Source: Sulfitobacter indolifex (GTDB taxonomy: Bacteria; Pseudomonadota; Alphaproteobacteria; Rhodobacterales; Rhodobacteraceae). From it: a DNA stretch of 64,000 nt. The notes below the pieces were generated by a model. It was not told the DNA's origin, did no database searches, and was given only the letters and a program-made list of their open reading frames with translations. The stretch's first letter is position 1; every line of letters starts with the position of its first letter. The stretch covers positions 372,001 to 436,000 of the forward strand of contig NZ_CP084951.1 of the NCBI RefSeq assembly GCF_022788655.1. Direction: 5' to 3'. Below are positions 1 to 8,454 of the stretch, piece after piece. The position numbers and the translations under genes are program-made.

Positions 1-42
1 CAGCACATTGCCGATGTCGAAAACGACTGCCTGTGGTGTCAT
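1..42 (-). CDS. HAD-superfamily hydrolase, N-terminal fragment (3' end outside window)
   Basis: Only the first 14 codons lie in the window. They begin with ATG at 42-40 and read MTPQAVVFDIGNVL. The DIGNV segment is the first HAD motif (nucleophile Asp plus phi-x-phi), in the form typical of HAD-IA phosphatases and dehalogenases. A purine-rich ribosome-binding stretch (AGGGCAAG) lies just upstream of the ATG. The gene follows DUF188 and S-formylglutathione hydrolase on the same strand, so it may be the third gene of that transcript. Substrate cannot be judged from 14 residues. Confidence 0.7.
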   Translation of the reverse strand, partial: MTPQAVVFDIGNVL

Positions 43-74
43 ATCACTTGCCCTAACAATTCTCTAACGCGGGG

Positions 75-527
75 CTAGACCCGCGCCGCCGCGCGCAGCT
101 CCCGCTCCAATGCCTCGAGAAAGCGGGAGCGGTCGGCCTTTGTAAACCCCTTGCCGCCGCCTTGGCGGAAGGGGTCGGCGGCGCGCAGGTCTGTCATCAG
201 ATCACGGGTCGCCAGCACGTTGCCGATGTTGGCCTGTGTCAGCGCTTCGCCGTTGTGTTTCAGCACCCGCGCGCCCGCCTCGACGCATTTGGCGGCCAGC
301 GGGATGTCCCCCGTCACCACCACATCGCCTTTGCCGCAGCGGTCGGCGATCCACATGTCGGCAATGTCGGGCCCGTCGGGGACGATCACCACTTCGACCA
401 ACGGGTTTTGCGACATGCGCAAGCCGCCGTTGGAAACGAGGTACATCTTGACCTTGTGGCGCGTTGCGACCCGCTCGGCCTCGGCTTTGACCGGGCAGGC
501 GTCGGCGTCGATATAAAGCGCGGTCAT
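75..527 (-). CDS. DUF188 (YaiI/YqxD family) protein
   Basis: A 150-residue protein, the normal length for the YaiI/YqxD family. The family N-terminus [10 protein letters not shown] carries Asp residues resembling a PIN-like metal-binding nuclease core. A later VVTGDIPLA segment and the [16 protein letters not shown] C-terminal region also match family layout (here [14 protein letters not shown] near residue 120). Biochemical function is not established for the family; a nuclease role is only an inference from fold. It lies 3 bases downstream of the S-formylglutathione hydrolase stop, so the two are probably co-transcribed. Confidence 0.88.
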   Translation of the reverse strand: MTALYIDADACPVKAEAERVATRHKVKMYLVSNGGLRMSQNPLVEVVIVPDGPDIADMWIADRCGKGDVVVTGDIPLAAKCVEAGARVLKHNGEALTQANIGNVLATRDLMTDLRAADPFRQGGGKGFTKADRSRFLEALERELRAAARV

Positions 528-530
528 CGG

Positions 531-1364
531 TTAACCCGCATAGAGCGCATCGGCGTGGAAGGCGACGTGATCTTCCATGAAGCTCGCGACGAAGAAATAG
601 CTGTGGTCATAGCCTGGCTGCATGCGGAAGGTGCCTTGCTGGCGTTTGGCGGTCATGGCTTCGGCCAATGCTTCGGGCTTCAGCAGGTCAAGGAACTGAT
701 CGCTGCTGCCTTGGTCGATCAGGATGGGGCCATCAAAGCCCTTTTCGCGCATCAGCAGTGTGCTGTCATGCTTGGCCCATGTGGTTTCATCCGTGCCCAG
801 ATAGGCGCTGAGTTGTTTCTTGCCCCAATCGCTCGAGGTCGGATGGGTGATCGGCGCGAAGGCGGAGACCGACAGGAACCGCCCCGGTAGGTTCATCGCC
901 AAGGTCAACGCGCCATGGCCGCCCATGGAGTGCCCGGTGATGCCCTGCCGCTCCATATCGATGGCGAAGTTCTCGCCGATCAAGCTGGGCAGTTCATCGG
1001 CGAGGTAGTCCCACATCTGGTAATGCGTCGCCCAAGGCTCCTGCGTGGCATTTACATAGAACCCCGCGCCTTTGCCGAGGTCGTAGGCCTCATCATCCGC
1101 CACATCCTCGCCGCGCGGCGAGGTGTCGGGGAAGACCACCGCGATGCCGTGCTCGGCTGCCCAAAGCTGCGCGCCCGCTTTGGTCATGGCGTTCTCATGG
1201 GTGCAGGTCAGGCCCGACAGATACCACAGCACCGGGACAGGGCCGTCTTGTGCTTCGGCGGGCAGGAATAGGCCGAAGGTCATGTCGCAGCCGCAGGCGC
1301 TGGAGCCGTGGGAGTAGACCCCCTGCGTGCCACCGAAACAGGCGTTTTCCGAGATGGTTTTCAT
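531..1364 (-). CDS. fghA: S-formylglutathione hydrolase
   Basis: 277 residues, the usual length for the esterase-D/FghA family. It hydrolyses S-formylglutathione to formate and glutathione in the cytoplasm, the second step of glutathione-dependent formaldehyde oxidation. The nucleophile elbow GHSMGGHGAL places the catalytic Ser near residue 146. The family N-terminal pattern (FGGTQGVYSHGSSA, then LWYLSGLTCTHEN) and the C-terminal GYDHSYFF segment with the catalytic His are all present. The glutathione-dependent formaldehyde dehydrogenase that makes its substrate is not in the window. Upstream is a divergently unrelated AEC transporter on the same strand with a 28-base gap. Confidence 0.93.
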   Translation of the reverse strand: MKTISENACFGGTQGVYSHGSSACGCDMTFGLFLPAEAQDGPVPVLWYLSGLTCTHENAMTKAGAQLWAAEHGIAVVFPDTSPRGEDVADDEAYDLGKGAGFYVNATQEPWATHYQMWDYLADELPSLIGENFAIDMERQGITGHSMGGHGALTLAMNLPGRFLSVSAFAPITHPTSSDWGKKQLSAYLGTDETTWAKHDSTLLMREKGFDGPILIDQGSSDQFLDLLKPEALAEAMTAKRQQGTFRMQPGYDHSYFFVASFMEDHVAFHADALYAG

Positions 1365-1392
1365 GGCAGCGTTCCTTTCGAAATTGAGTGTG

Positions 1393-2322
1393 TCACAGCG
1401 CCGAGACCCAGCCTACGACAAGGCTGACGGTTACGATACTGACTGTGGTTGAGACGAGAATGGCGGCGGACACACGCTGAGGGGCGACGCCGTAGTGTTG
1501 GGCAAGCATATAGACATTGCCCGCCACCGGTAGCGCCGCCGTGGCGATGATGACGCCGGCTTTGTAAGGGTCAACGCCGAAGAGGAACAGCGCGCCGAAG
1601 GCCACGAACAGCGGGTGCAGCACCAGCTTGCAGAAGGTCAGCCAGCCCGCGATTTCAATCCGCTCGGCGGATTTGGAGGCGAGCGACGCGCCGATGGCGA
1701 AAAGCGCGCCGGGGGTCGCAGCACCGCCGAGGATGGCCAGAAATTCGTTCAGCGGCACGGGGATTGGGATGCCGAAACCGGACCAGAGGAACCCAAGCGT
1801 GATGGCGACAATCATCGGGTTTTTCAGCAACCCCAGCCCGACGATCTTTGGGGTGGCTAGCCGCAATTGCCCCTCGCGCGAGCCGACAATCAGGATCACG
1901 ATGAGGCTCGAGAAAATGATCATGTCTACGGTCAGCGCCAGCAGCACCGGGCCAATCGCCTCTGGCCCCAAGAGCAGCGTCAGCATCGGCACGCCCAAAA
2001 AGCCAGTGTTGCCGATCACAGCGCATTGCGCCTCGATCCCGTTGGTGGCCACGTCGAGCCTGCGCAGGAAACCGACGAGGCTGGCGATGGCATAGACGAA
2101 AGCCGTCCCCCAAAGATAGGCAGCGACAAGGCGGCTGTCCCAAACCTCCGCCAGTGACAGGTTGGCGGAAAAGCGAAACAGCATTGCCGAGAGGGCAAAG
2201 TAGAAGACGAATTTGGTGAGATAGGCCGTCGCTTCGGCTGAGAAAAACCGCGTGCGCCCGGCCCAGTAGCCAAGGCCGATCAGCGCAAAGAACGGCAGAG
2301 TTTTCAGGAAGATCGCGACCAT
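1393..2322 (-). CDS. AEC family transporter (auxin efflux carrier type)
   Basis: 309 residues, almost entirely hydrophobic, with about ten membrane segments arranged as two halves around a polar centre. This is the layout of the AEC/MdcF-type permease family. The N-terminus (FFALIGLGYWAGR) and the ALPVAGNVYMLAQ segment near the C-terminus are typical family signatures. Members export or import small organic acids, and the substrate cannot be predicted here. It precedes fghA by 28 bases on the same strand, and a functional link is possible but not shown. Confidence 0.85.
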   Translation of the reverse strand: MVAIFLKTLPFFALIGLGYWAGRTRFFSAEATAYLTKFVFYFALSAMLFRFSANLSLAEVWDSRLVAAYLWGTAFVYAIASLVGFLRRLDVATNGIEAQCAVIGNTGFLGVPMLTLLLGPEAIGPVLLALTVDMIIFSSLIVILIVGSREGQLRLATPKIVGLGLLKNPMIVAITLGFLWSGFGIPIPVPLNEFLAILGGAATPGALFAIGASLASKSAERIEIAGWLTFCKLVLHPLFVAFGALFLFGVDPYKAGVIIATAALPVAGNVYMLAQHYGVAPQRVSAAILVSTTVSIVTVSLVVGWVSAL

Positions 2323-2377
2323 GGGTCAAGCATTAGCCAGCCCGCTCGCGGGGTGCAATGGGGCAGGGGGCATTGCC

Positions 2378-3352
2378 CTACCCTGAGCCGATCAGCACCC
2401 CGGCAGCAAAGACCAACGCGCCGCCCAGCACCACTTGGAACGCGGCGCGGAAAAAGGGTGTTTCCATGAACTTATTCTGGATCCACGCGATCGCCCAAAG
2501 CTCCACAAAGACGACGATGATCGCCACCACGGTCGCGGTCCAGAAGTCGGTGATCAGATACGGCAGCGCATGGCCTAAGCCGCCTACAGTGGTCATCACG
2601 CCCGACGCCACCCCGCGCTTGATGGGGGATCCCCGGCCCGACAACTCGCCATCGTCGGACGCGGCCTCAGTAAACCCCATCGAGATGCCCGCGCCGACAC
2701 TGGCGGCGAGGCCGACGAGGAAGGTCGTCCAGGTATTATGGGTGGCAAAGGCGGTGGCAAAGATCGGGGCGAGGGTTGAGACGGAGCCGTCCATCAGCCC
2801 GGCCAAGCCCGGCTGCACCCATGTTAGCAGGAATTGCCGATGCGCGCGATTGTCTTCGTCGCTGCGGCTGTCGTCATCGAGGTGTTTCTCGGTCAGGTCT
2901 TGTGCGCTGTCTTGGTGCCCTGCCTCGGCCGCGGCCAGATCGCCGAGCAGTTGCCGGGTGGCCGCGTCGGTGGTGCGGGCTGCTGCGGCGAGGTAGAATT
3001 TCTCGGCGTCCTGCTCCATCGCGGCGGCCTCTTGCCGGATGCGCTCCAGCGAGAGGTTCTCGATCAGCCAGACTGGGCGGCGCGCGTAGTAGCCTGAGAC
3101 GTGCTCGCGTCGGAGGAGGGGGATCACCTCTCCAAAGCGGCTGCGGTGTAGGTCAATGAGGCGGCGGCGGTGTTCATTTTCCTCCTCAGCCATCCCTTTA
3201 AAGACGGCGGCGCTGTCGGGGTATTCGGCGTGCAGCCGTTCGGCGTAGCCCCGATAGATGCGCGCGTCATCCTCTTCGGAGGAGATGGCGAGCGCCAGCA
3301 CCTCTTGTTCGCTCAGGTCTTTGAAACGTTTGCGGTTGAAAGAAAATCGCAT
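2378..3352 (-). CDS. mbfA: MbfA-type membrane-bound ferritin: N-terminal ferritin-like domain fused to a VIT1/CCC1 iron transporter
   Basis: 324 residues. Roughly residues 1-145 form a ferritin-like (erythrin) domain with paired Glu and ExxH iron ligands, for example EEENEH near residue 60 and EAGHQ near 145. Residues from about 165 to the end form the membrane transporter domain, with GLMDGSVST, a GFTEAASDDG loop and three to four hydrophobic segments. In Agrobacterium and Bradyrhizobium this architecture (MbfA) exports iron and protects against peroxide, under control of the iron regulator Irr. I see no convincing Irr box in the 50 bases upstream. It transcribes away from the I78-type lipoprotein gene. 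Confidence 0.88.
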   Translation of the reverse strand: MRFSFNRKRFKDLSEQEVLALAISSEEDDARIYRGYAERLHAEYPDSAAVFKGMAEEENEHRRRLIDLHRSRFGEVIPLLRREHVSGYYARRPVWLIENLSLERIRQEAAAMEQDAEKFYLAAAARTTDAATRQLLGDLAAAEAGHQDSAQDLTEKHLDDDSRSDEDNRAHRQFLLTWVQPGLAGLMDGSVSTLAPIFATAFATHNTWTTFLVGLAASVGAGISMGFTEAASDDGELSGRGSPIKRGVASGVMTTVGGLGHALPYLITDFWTATVVAIIVVFVELWAIAWIQNKFMETPFFRAAFQVVLGGALVFAAGVLIGSG

Positions 3353-3507
3353 GGGGAAGGCTCCGTGATCTGGCGCTTACAGTAGTGTTATCGGCGGGTT
3401 CCAGCAAATGCAAAGCGCCTTGCCCTTGGCGGCGCGCGGGATGGACCTACCTGTTGCGGGATGGTCGGCCCTTGCTCCGACGCCACGCGAATTACGAGGT
3501 TTGGAAC

Positions 3508-3996
3508 ATGAGATTAGTTTTCTTGGCACCCCTATTGGTGGCAGGCTGCGCCGAAGTGGCGACTGCACCGGTACAGAACCCCATTCCGGCGCCCACGGCG
3601 CCGAGGGCACAGATAACGCCTCCGAGGGCCACAACGACACCGCCCGCCCAGACAGCGCCCCGTCCAGCACGAACAGAAACAGCCGCCGCCTCGACGAAAC
3701 CCAAGCCCCTGCCTAGTTCGGTCATCAATGCGGTGAATGAGCCGTCCAGCAACTCTAGCAGCTCTAGCAGTTCCAGCACACCTACCGCGCCCACGCCTGC
3801 CAAGCCGCTGGCGAAATCCTGTAAGGAGGGCAGCTGGTGGGGTTTGGTTGGACGCCCACGTGCCGCTGCAAGCATCGTGTCAGAGCCCAAGCGCGTCTAT
3901 ACTGAGGGCGATTCAGTGACCATGGACGCCAACCCCAACCGCACCAACATCGTGTTGGACGCGGAAGGAAAGATTGCACGGGTCACCTGCGGCTAG
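3508..3996 (+). CDS. Lipoprotein with Ser/Pro-rich linker and I78-type peptidase-inhibitor domain
   Basis: 162 residues from the ATG at 3508, chosen because it begins a lipoprotein signal peptide (MRLVFLAPLLVAGC) and follows an AGGT-containing ribosome-binding site. Cys at residue 14 is the predicted lipidation site. Residues about 15-95 are a low-complexity Thr/Pro/Ala and poly-Ser linker. The C-terminal 50 residues (CKEGSWWGLVG, then GDSVTMDANPNRTNIV, ending RVTCG) match the pattern of the I78 serine-peptidase inhibitor family (potato-inhibitor-I-like), including two Cys that could form the family disulfide. Inhibition of an extracellular protease is inferred from the family only. Convergent with paaK. 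Confidence 0.75.
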   Translation: MRLVFLAPLLVAGCAEVATAPVQNPIPAPTAPRAQITPPRATTTPPAQTAPRPARTETAAASTKPKPLPSSVINAVNEPSSNSSSSSSSSTPTAPTPAKPLAKSCKEGSWWGLVGRPRAAASIVSEPKRVYTEGDSVTMDANPNRTNIVLDAEGKIARVTCG

Positions 3997-4007
3997 GCTT
4001 GGGGCGT

Positions 4008-5318
4008 TTAGCCCTTTGGTCGCTTGTCGAGAATGCGCACGGCTTTGCCCTCTGATCGGGCAACGCCACCGACGTCCATGACCTCAACCTTGACCGAAAT
4101 GCCGACCGTTTGTTTGATTTGGGCCGAGAGCGCCTTGATCGCAGCGGCGCGGGCGTCGGTGGTGATGCTGGCATTCGCGCATTCGCACAGCACGCGCATC
4201 TGATCCATTCGGTCGGGGCGCGACAGCTCGATCTGGAAATGCGGCGCAAGCCCCGGTGTGGCCATCAGCGCCTCTTCGATCTGTGTCGGAAAGACATTCA
4301 CCCCGCGCAGGATGATCATATCATCGCTGCGGCCCGTGACCTTCTCCATCCGGCGCATGGAGCGGGCGGTGCCGGCCAGTAGACGTGTCAAATCGCGGGT
4401 GCGGTAGCGGATGATCGGGAAGGCCTGTTTGGTGAGGGAGGTGAACACCAGCTCGCCCATCTCACCGTCCTTAACCGGGGCACCGGTTTCGGGGTTGATG
4501 ATCTCGGGATAGAAGTGATCTTCCCAGATGTGCAGCCCGTCCTTGGTCTCCACACATTCCATCGACACGCCCGGCCCCATGACTTCGCTTAGGCCGTAGA
4601 TGTCGACGGCATGCATGTCGAAGGCCTGTTCGATTTCTAGCCGCATGGCATTGGTCCAAGGTTCGGCCCCGAAGATCCCAACCTCCAGCGAAGATTGGCG
4701 CGGGTCGATGCCTTGGTTGGCGAATTCATCCAAAATCGACAACGCGTAGGACGGGGTCACGGTGATGCCCTTGGGCTGGAAATCCTCGATCAGCCGCACT
4801 TGGCGTGGTGTCATCCCGCCCGAGATCGGCACGGTCGACAGGCCAAGCGCATCGGCGCCAAGGTGGATGCCCAAGCCGCCCGTGAACAGCCCATAGCCAT
4901 AAGCATTGTGCAGCATGTCACCGGGCCGCATCCCTGCCGCGCGCAGGGAGCGGGCGACGACTTGGCCCCAATTGGCGAGGTCGTCCTTAGTGTAACCCAC
5001 CACCGTCGGCTGCCCCGTGGTGCCCGAAGAGGCATGAATTCGCGCCACCTGATCGCGCGGCACGGCGAACATGCCAAAGGGGTAATTGTCGCGCAGGTCG
5101 GTTTTCACCGTGAAGGGAAAACGTGACAGATCGGAGAGGTCTTTCAGGTCGTCCGGATGCACCCCCGCATCGTCAAAGCTTTGCTTATAGAAGGGCACAT
5201 TGTCGTAGGCGTGGCGCAGAGACCATTTCAGACGGTCCAATTGCAGGGCGCTGATCTCGTCCCGGCTGGCGATCTCAATAGGGTCGAGCGTGTCCTTTGC
5301 GGGGGTCAGGTCTTTCAT
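4008..5318 (-). CDS. paaK: Phenylacetate-CoA ligase
   Basis: 436 residues, the family length. It activates phenylacetate to phenylacetyl-CoA with ATP, the first step of aerobic phenylacetate degradation. The adenylation P-loop SSGTTGQPTVVGYT lies near residues 95-108 and the YGLSEVMGPG motif near 240. The C-terminal AMP-binding subdomain runs to the end. Its ATG overlaps the stop of paaI by one base (TGATG arrangement), so the pair is translationally coupled. The ring-epoxidase genes (paaABCDE) and the rest of the pathway are not in this window. Confidence 0.95.
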   Translation of the reverse strand: MKDLTPAKDTLDPIEIASRDEISALQLDRLKWSLRHAYDNVPFYKQSFDDAGVHPDDLKDLSDLSRFPFTVKTDLRDNYPFGMFAVPRDQVARIHASSGTTGQPTVVGYTKDDLANWGQVVARSLRAAGMRPGDMLHNAYGYGLFTGGLGIHLGADALGLSTVPISGGMTPRQVRLIEDFQPKGITVTPSYALSILDEFANQGIDPRQSSLEVGIFGAEPWTNAMRLEIEQAFDMHAVDIYGLSEVMGPGVSMECVETKDGLHIWEDHFYPEIINPETGAPVKDGEMGELVFTSLTKQAFPIIRYRTRDLTRLLAGTARSMRRMEKVTGRSDDMIILRGVNVFPTQIEEALMATPGLAPHFQIELSRPDRMDQMRVLCECANASITTDARAAAIKALSAQIKQTVGISVKVEVMDVGGVARSEGKAVRILDKRPKG

Positions 5319-5755
5319 CAGGTCGGCTCCTCCTCGGAAAATAGCTGGCCCTTGATGCTGCGGGAGAGCCCGCGAAACAGGGCCACGACACGGTCATCCG
5401 CGCCCGTGACGGTCACATCATAGATGCCCGACCGCCCGCTGCGTGACACTTCGCGCGCGGTGGCGGTCAGCCGCTCCTCCGGCTGACCGGGGCTGAGATA
5501 GGTGATCTGGTTCTGCTGGGCGACAGTGGTCTGGTTGTAGCTATTGCAGGCAAAAGCAAAGGCGCTGTCGGCCAGTGTAAAGATGAAACCTCCGTGGCAA
5601 ATGCCGTGACCGTTGAGCATATCCGCGCGCACCGACATCGACAGAACCGCACCGCCGGGGGTCACATCGTCGATGGTCATGCCCAGTCCGGCAGAGGCGG
5701 AATCTTGGGCAAACATCACGTCGGCGCATTTGCGGGCGCGGGCTTTTGGGGTCAT
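5318..5755 (-). CDS. paaI: Hydroxyphenylacetyl-CoA thioesterase PaaI
   Basis: 145 residues from the ATG at 5755. The reading frame is open 40 codons further upstream, but MTPKARARKCADVMF matches the usual PaaI N-terminus, so the shorter form is preferred. Single hotdog-fold domain with the active-site HGG motif (GHGICHGGFIFTLADSAF) near residue 60. PaaI hydrolyses dead-end hydroxyphenylacetyl-CoA products and frees CoA when the phenylacetate pathway stalls. It is first in a two-gene operon with paaK and diverges from the DUF2794 gene. The 130-base gap between them must hold both promoters. Confidence 0.92.
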   Translation of the reverse strand: MTPKARARKCADVMFAQDSASAGLGMTIDDVTPGGAVLSMSVRADMLNGHGICHGGFIFTLADSAFAFACNSYNQTTVAQQNQITYLSPGQPEERLTATAREVSRSGRSGIYDVTVTGADDRVVALFRGLSRSIKGQLFSEEEPT

Positions 5756-5885
5756 TTCGCCATGCCTTTGTGTTTCATTTTTCAGATTGGTTGCACAATT
5801 CTGTAACGCTTTCAAGGAAATTTGAGCGGCGCATTCGGCCATGTCAGGGCTTGATTTGACCTCCGTCAGGGTCAACTGTCAAACT

Positions 5886-6233
5886 ATGAGCATTGAGCCC
5901 CCATCGCCGATCTCGGCTTTTGAACGTACCCCTGAACAGGTCGCCTTTCACCGCACGGAATTGTCGCTGATCCTATCGCTTTATGGCCGAATGGTCGCCG
6001 CGGGAGAGTGGCGCGACTACGGGATTTCTCATCTGAAAGAAGTGGCAGTGTTCTCGGTCTTTCGGCGCACGGCAGAGATACCGCTCTACCGGATCGAAAA
6101 GCGGCCGAAGTTGCGCAACCGGCAGGGGATGTATGCGGTGGTGGGCACCGGCGGGCAAGTGCTGCGCCGGGGCCATGACCTTAAGGCCGTGCTGCGCGTG
6201 TTGGAGCGCAAGCTGATCCGCGCAGTAGATTAA
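5886..6233 (+). CDS. DUF2794 domain protein
   Basis: 115 residues from the ATG at 5886. The frame extends upstream to 5841, but the upstream part lacks family resemblance. The core (VAFHRTELSLILSLYGRMV, then EWRDYGISHL and AVFSVFRR) is the conserved DUF2794 block, found in alphaproteobacteria. It has no signal peptide or membrane segment, so it is probably cytoplasmic. Function is unknown. Its stop overlaps the end of the convergent NlpC/P60 gene by 4 bases. Confidence 0.85.
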   Translation: MSIEPPSPISAFERTPEQVAFHRTELSLILSLYGRMVAAGEWRDYGISHLKEVAVFSVFRRTAEIPLYRIEKRPKLRNRQGMYAVVGTGGQVLRRGHDLKAVLRVLERKLIRAVD

Positions 6234-7012
6234 GCGCCGAGGCGGCGATGTGCGGTGACCGGGCCATCACCCCCGGCTTCGATCCGGGCGATGGCATCGG
6301 CGATATTTTCATAGCGCACCGCCATCGCATGCGCATTGGCGTGGATCATCGTCTCGGCATCCACCACCAGCGCCACATGGCCTTTCCAGAACAGTAGATC
6401 GTTGCGCTGATAGTCACTACTGACCGGCGCGCCCACGGTGGTCTCTTGTTGGTCGCTGTCACCGGGGCAGGGGATGCCGCAAGCGAGTAGTGCTGCCTGC
6501 ACGAGGCCCGAGCAATCGATCCCCCAACGGCTGTTGCCACCCCAAAGGTAGGGCGTGCCGAGGAACAGCGCGGCCACCTGCGCGGGGTCGGTTTGCCGGG
6601 CATCGACGGGGGCGAGATGGACCCGCGGGATATGGCCCTGCGGGGTTTCGGCGAAATCCTTGGTCTCGGCCGTGACCGTCACCAAACTGCCGAAACTAAG
6701 GCTAAGCAGGTCAGGCGATTTGAGGTCGGCGCGGGCATAGGCGTGGGTGGCGGGCACGCTGACGCGATGGGTGGCCTTGCGCGGCGCGGTGAGCGCGCTT
6801 TGCCGGACGTGGCCGCAATAGCCATCCTTCTCGGCCTGCACATAGGCCCAGCCTGAGGCTTCATGCAGCACGGTCAACGGCTCACCAAACAACACCTGCC
6901 GGTCGCGTGGCCCGTCGGGCCGGCGGCAAAGGTCGGCCACCGGCACCGCAACCTGCGCGGGGCGGTTCTGGGTGGCGAGGGCTGGATCAGGGGTGAGGCG
7001 CGGATCGCTCAT
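6230..7012 (-). CDS. NlpC/P60 family cysteine peptidase with N-terminal SH3-like domains
   Basis: 260 residues. The C-terminal half is an NlpC/P60 (C40) domain. The catalytic Cys is in GIDCSGLV (about residue 167) and the catalytic His in WKGHVALVVD (about residue 212), followed by a polar residue in IHANAH near 224. The N-terminal 130 residues resemble two bacterial SH3 repeats, the layout of cell-wall gamma-D-glutamyl-L-diamino-acid peptidases. There is no obvious signal peptide, which fits enzymes that recycle imported muropeptides. Overlaps the upstream aminopeptidase stop by 4 bases (ATGA), so the two peptidases form an operon. Confidence 0.88.
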   Translation of the reverse strand: MSDPRLTPDPALATQNRPAQVAVPVADLCRRPDGPRDRQVLFGEPLTVLHEASGWAYVQAEKDGYCGHVRQSALTAPRKATHRVSVPATHAYARADLKSPDLLSLSFGSLVTVTAETKDFAETPQGHIPRVHLAPVDARQTDPAQVAALFLGTPYLWGGNSRWGIDCSGLVQAALLACGIPCPGDSDQQETTVGAPVSSDYQRNDLLFWKGHVALVVDAETMIHANAHAMAVRYENIADAIARIEAGGDGPVTAHRRLGA

Positions 7013-8391
7013 AGTTTCAGCAGGGCTGGCAGTGCGGCATAGAGCGCGCGCGTGCCTTGGCCGGTGCCACCTTTGGGCCGTGCAGGGGCGTCAGCAGGCT
7101 GCCAGCCGTAGATATCAAAATGCGCGTATTTGCTGTCGGTCACAAAACGGCGCAGGAAAAGTGCCGCGGTGATCGACCCGGCAAAGCCCCCCTTGGGCGC
7201 GTTGTCGAGGTCGGCGATGCCGGGCTCAATCAGCGCTTCATAGGCATCATGGAAGGGCATCCGCCAGACCGGATCGGCAGAACCGGCAGCGGCGTTTTCC
7301 AGTGCCGCGACGAAATCCGCGTCATCACAGTAATAGGGCGCGAGGTCTGGCCCCACGGCCACCCGTGCGGCCCCCGTGAGCGTCGCCATTGAGATGATCT
7401 GATCGGGTTTATCTTCATCCGCCAGCGCCAGCGCGTCGGCCAGCACCAAGCGCCCTTCGGCATCGGTGTTGTTGATCTCAACCGTCAGCCCCTTGCGCGA
7501 GGTGAGGATGTCGCCTGGGCGGAAGGCGTTGCCAGAGACGGAATTTTCCACCGCCGGGATCAGCACGCGGAGCTGCACTGCCATTCCGGTAGCCATGATC
7601 ATATGCGCCAGGCCCAGCACGGCAGCGGCCCCGCCCATGTCCTTTTTCATTAATGCCATTGAGGCACCGGGTTTCAGGTTCAGCCCGCCAGTGTCAAAAC
7701 AGACACCTTTGCCAACAAGCGTCAACTTTGGCCCCGTATCGCCCCATGCCATGTCGATCAAGCGCGGCGCGCGGTCGGCGGCGCGGCCTACGGTGTGGAT
7801 CATCGGCAGGTTGTTCTCTAGCAGCGCGTCGCCGGTGGTGACTTCGATCCTCGCGCCATGCTGCTCGGCCAATTTGCGCGCGGCAGCTTCGAGATCGGGC
7901 GGCCCCATGTCAGAGGCGGGGGTGTTGATCAGGTCGCGGGTCAGCATTTCGCCCGTGGCCAGTGCAGCGATTTGATCGGCGTCGATCCCTTCGGGCGCAA
8001 CAAGACGGGCTGCCAGCGGAGTCTGGTCGCGGTAGCGGTCGAAACGGTAGCCTGCGAGCAGCCAGCCGAGCGCCTCATTGGCCGCTTGATCCTTGGGCAG
8101 CCCACTCTCGATGCGGTACTCGCCTGCGGGCAGGCGCGCGACGGCGGCAGCAAGGTGGAACCGCCCCCGGCGGCGTGCCGCGTCATTGCCATAGCCTGCC
8201 AGCGCCATCACCGGCGTGCCCTCGGCGCCCGGCACGACAAGCGCCTGACCCAGCCCCCCGGCAAAGCCACTGGCATCGACCCAAGCCTGCACCGGCTTGG
8301 GTTGATCGGCAAGCCAACCCTCAAGCGCGGCTTCGCTCAAGACATGCAGCGGCAGGGTGGCGGAGGAGGGGGGGGCGAATTCGGCGGACAT
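7009..8391 (-). CDS. Leucyl aminopeptidase family (M17) metallopeptidase
   Basis: 460 residues from the ATG at 8391, which has an AAAGG ribosome-binding site 6 bases upstream. A TTG at 8406 is possible but lacks one. M17 fold: a variable N-terminal domain and a C-terminal di-zinc catalytic domain. The signature NNTDAEGRLVLADAL lies near residue 305, with metal ligands in VGKGVCFDTGGLNLKP and KKDMGGAA. It cleaves N-terminal amino acids or dipeptides in the cytoplasm. Shorter and more divergent than PepA, closer to the PepB-like alphaproteobacterial subgroup. The operon with the NlpC/P60 peptidase suggests joint peptide or muropeptide recycling (inference). Confidence 0.9.
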   Translation of the reverse strand: MSAEFAPPSSATLPLHVLSEAALEGWLADQPKPVQAWVDASGFAGGLGQALVVPGAEGTPVMALAGYGNDAARRRGRFHLAAAVARLPAGEYRIESGLPKDQAANEALGWLLAGYRFDRYRDQTPLAARLVAPEGIDADQIAALATGEMLTRDLINTPASDMGPPDLEAAARKLAEQHGARIEVTTGDALLENNLPMIHTVGRAADRAPRLIDMAWGDTGPKLTLVGKGVCFDTGGLNLKPGASMALMKKDMGGAAAVLGLAHMIMATGMAVQLRVLIPAVENSVSGNAFRPGDILTSRKGLTVEINNTDAEGRLVLADALALADEDKPDQIISMATLTGAARVAVGPDLAPYYCDDADFVAALENAAAGSADPVWRMPFHDAYEALIEPGIADLDNAPKGGFAGSITAALFLRRFVTDSKYAHFDIYGWQPADAPARPKGGTGQGTRALYAALPALLKL

Positions 8392-8454
8392 GACAAACCT
8401 TTGCAAATCGGGATTTGCGCGCAGCCTACCTTTTCCATCGCCACCCGCAAGCGG

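Noticed and set aside
3353..3507. Iron-regulator (Irr/RirA) box upstream of mbfA
   Set aside because: No inverted repeat resembling the known iron-control elements is visible by eye.
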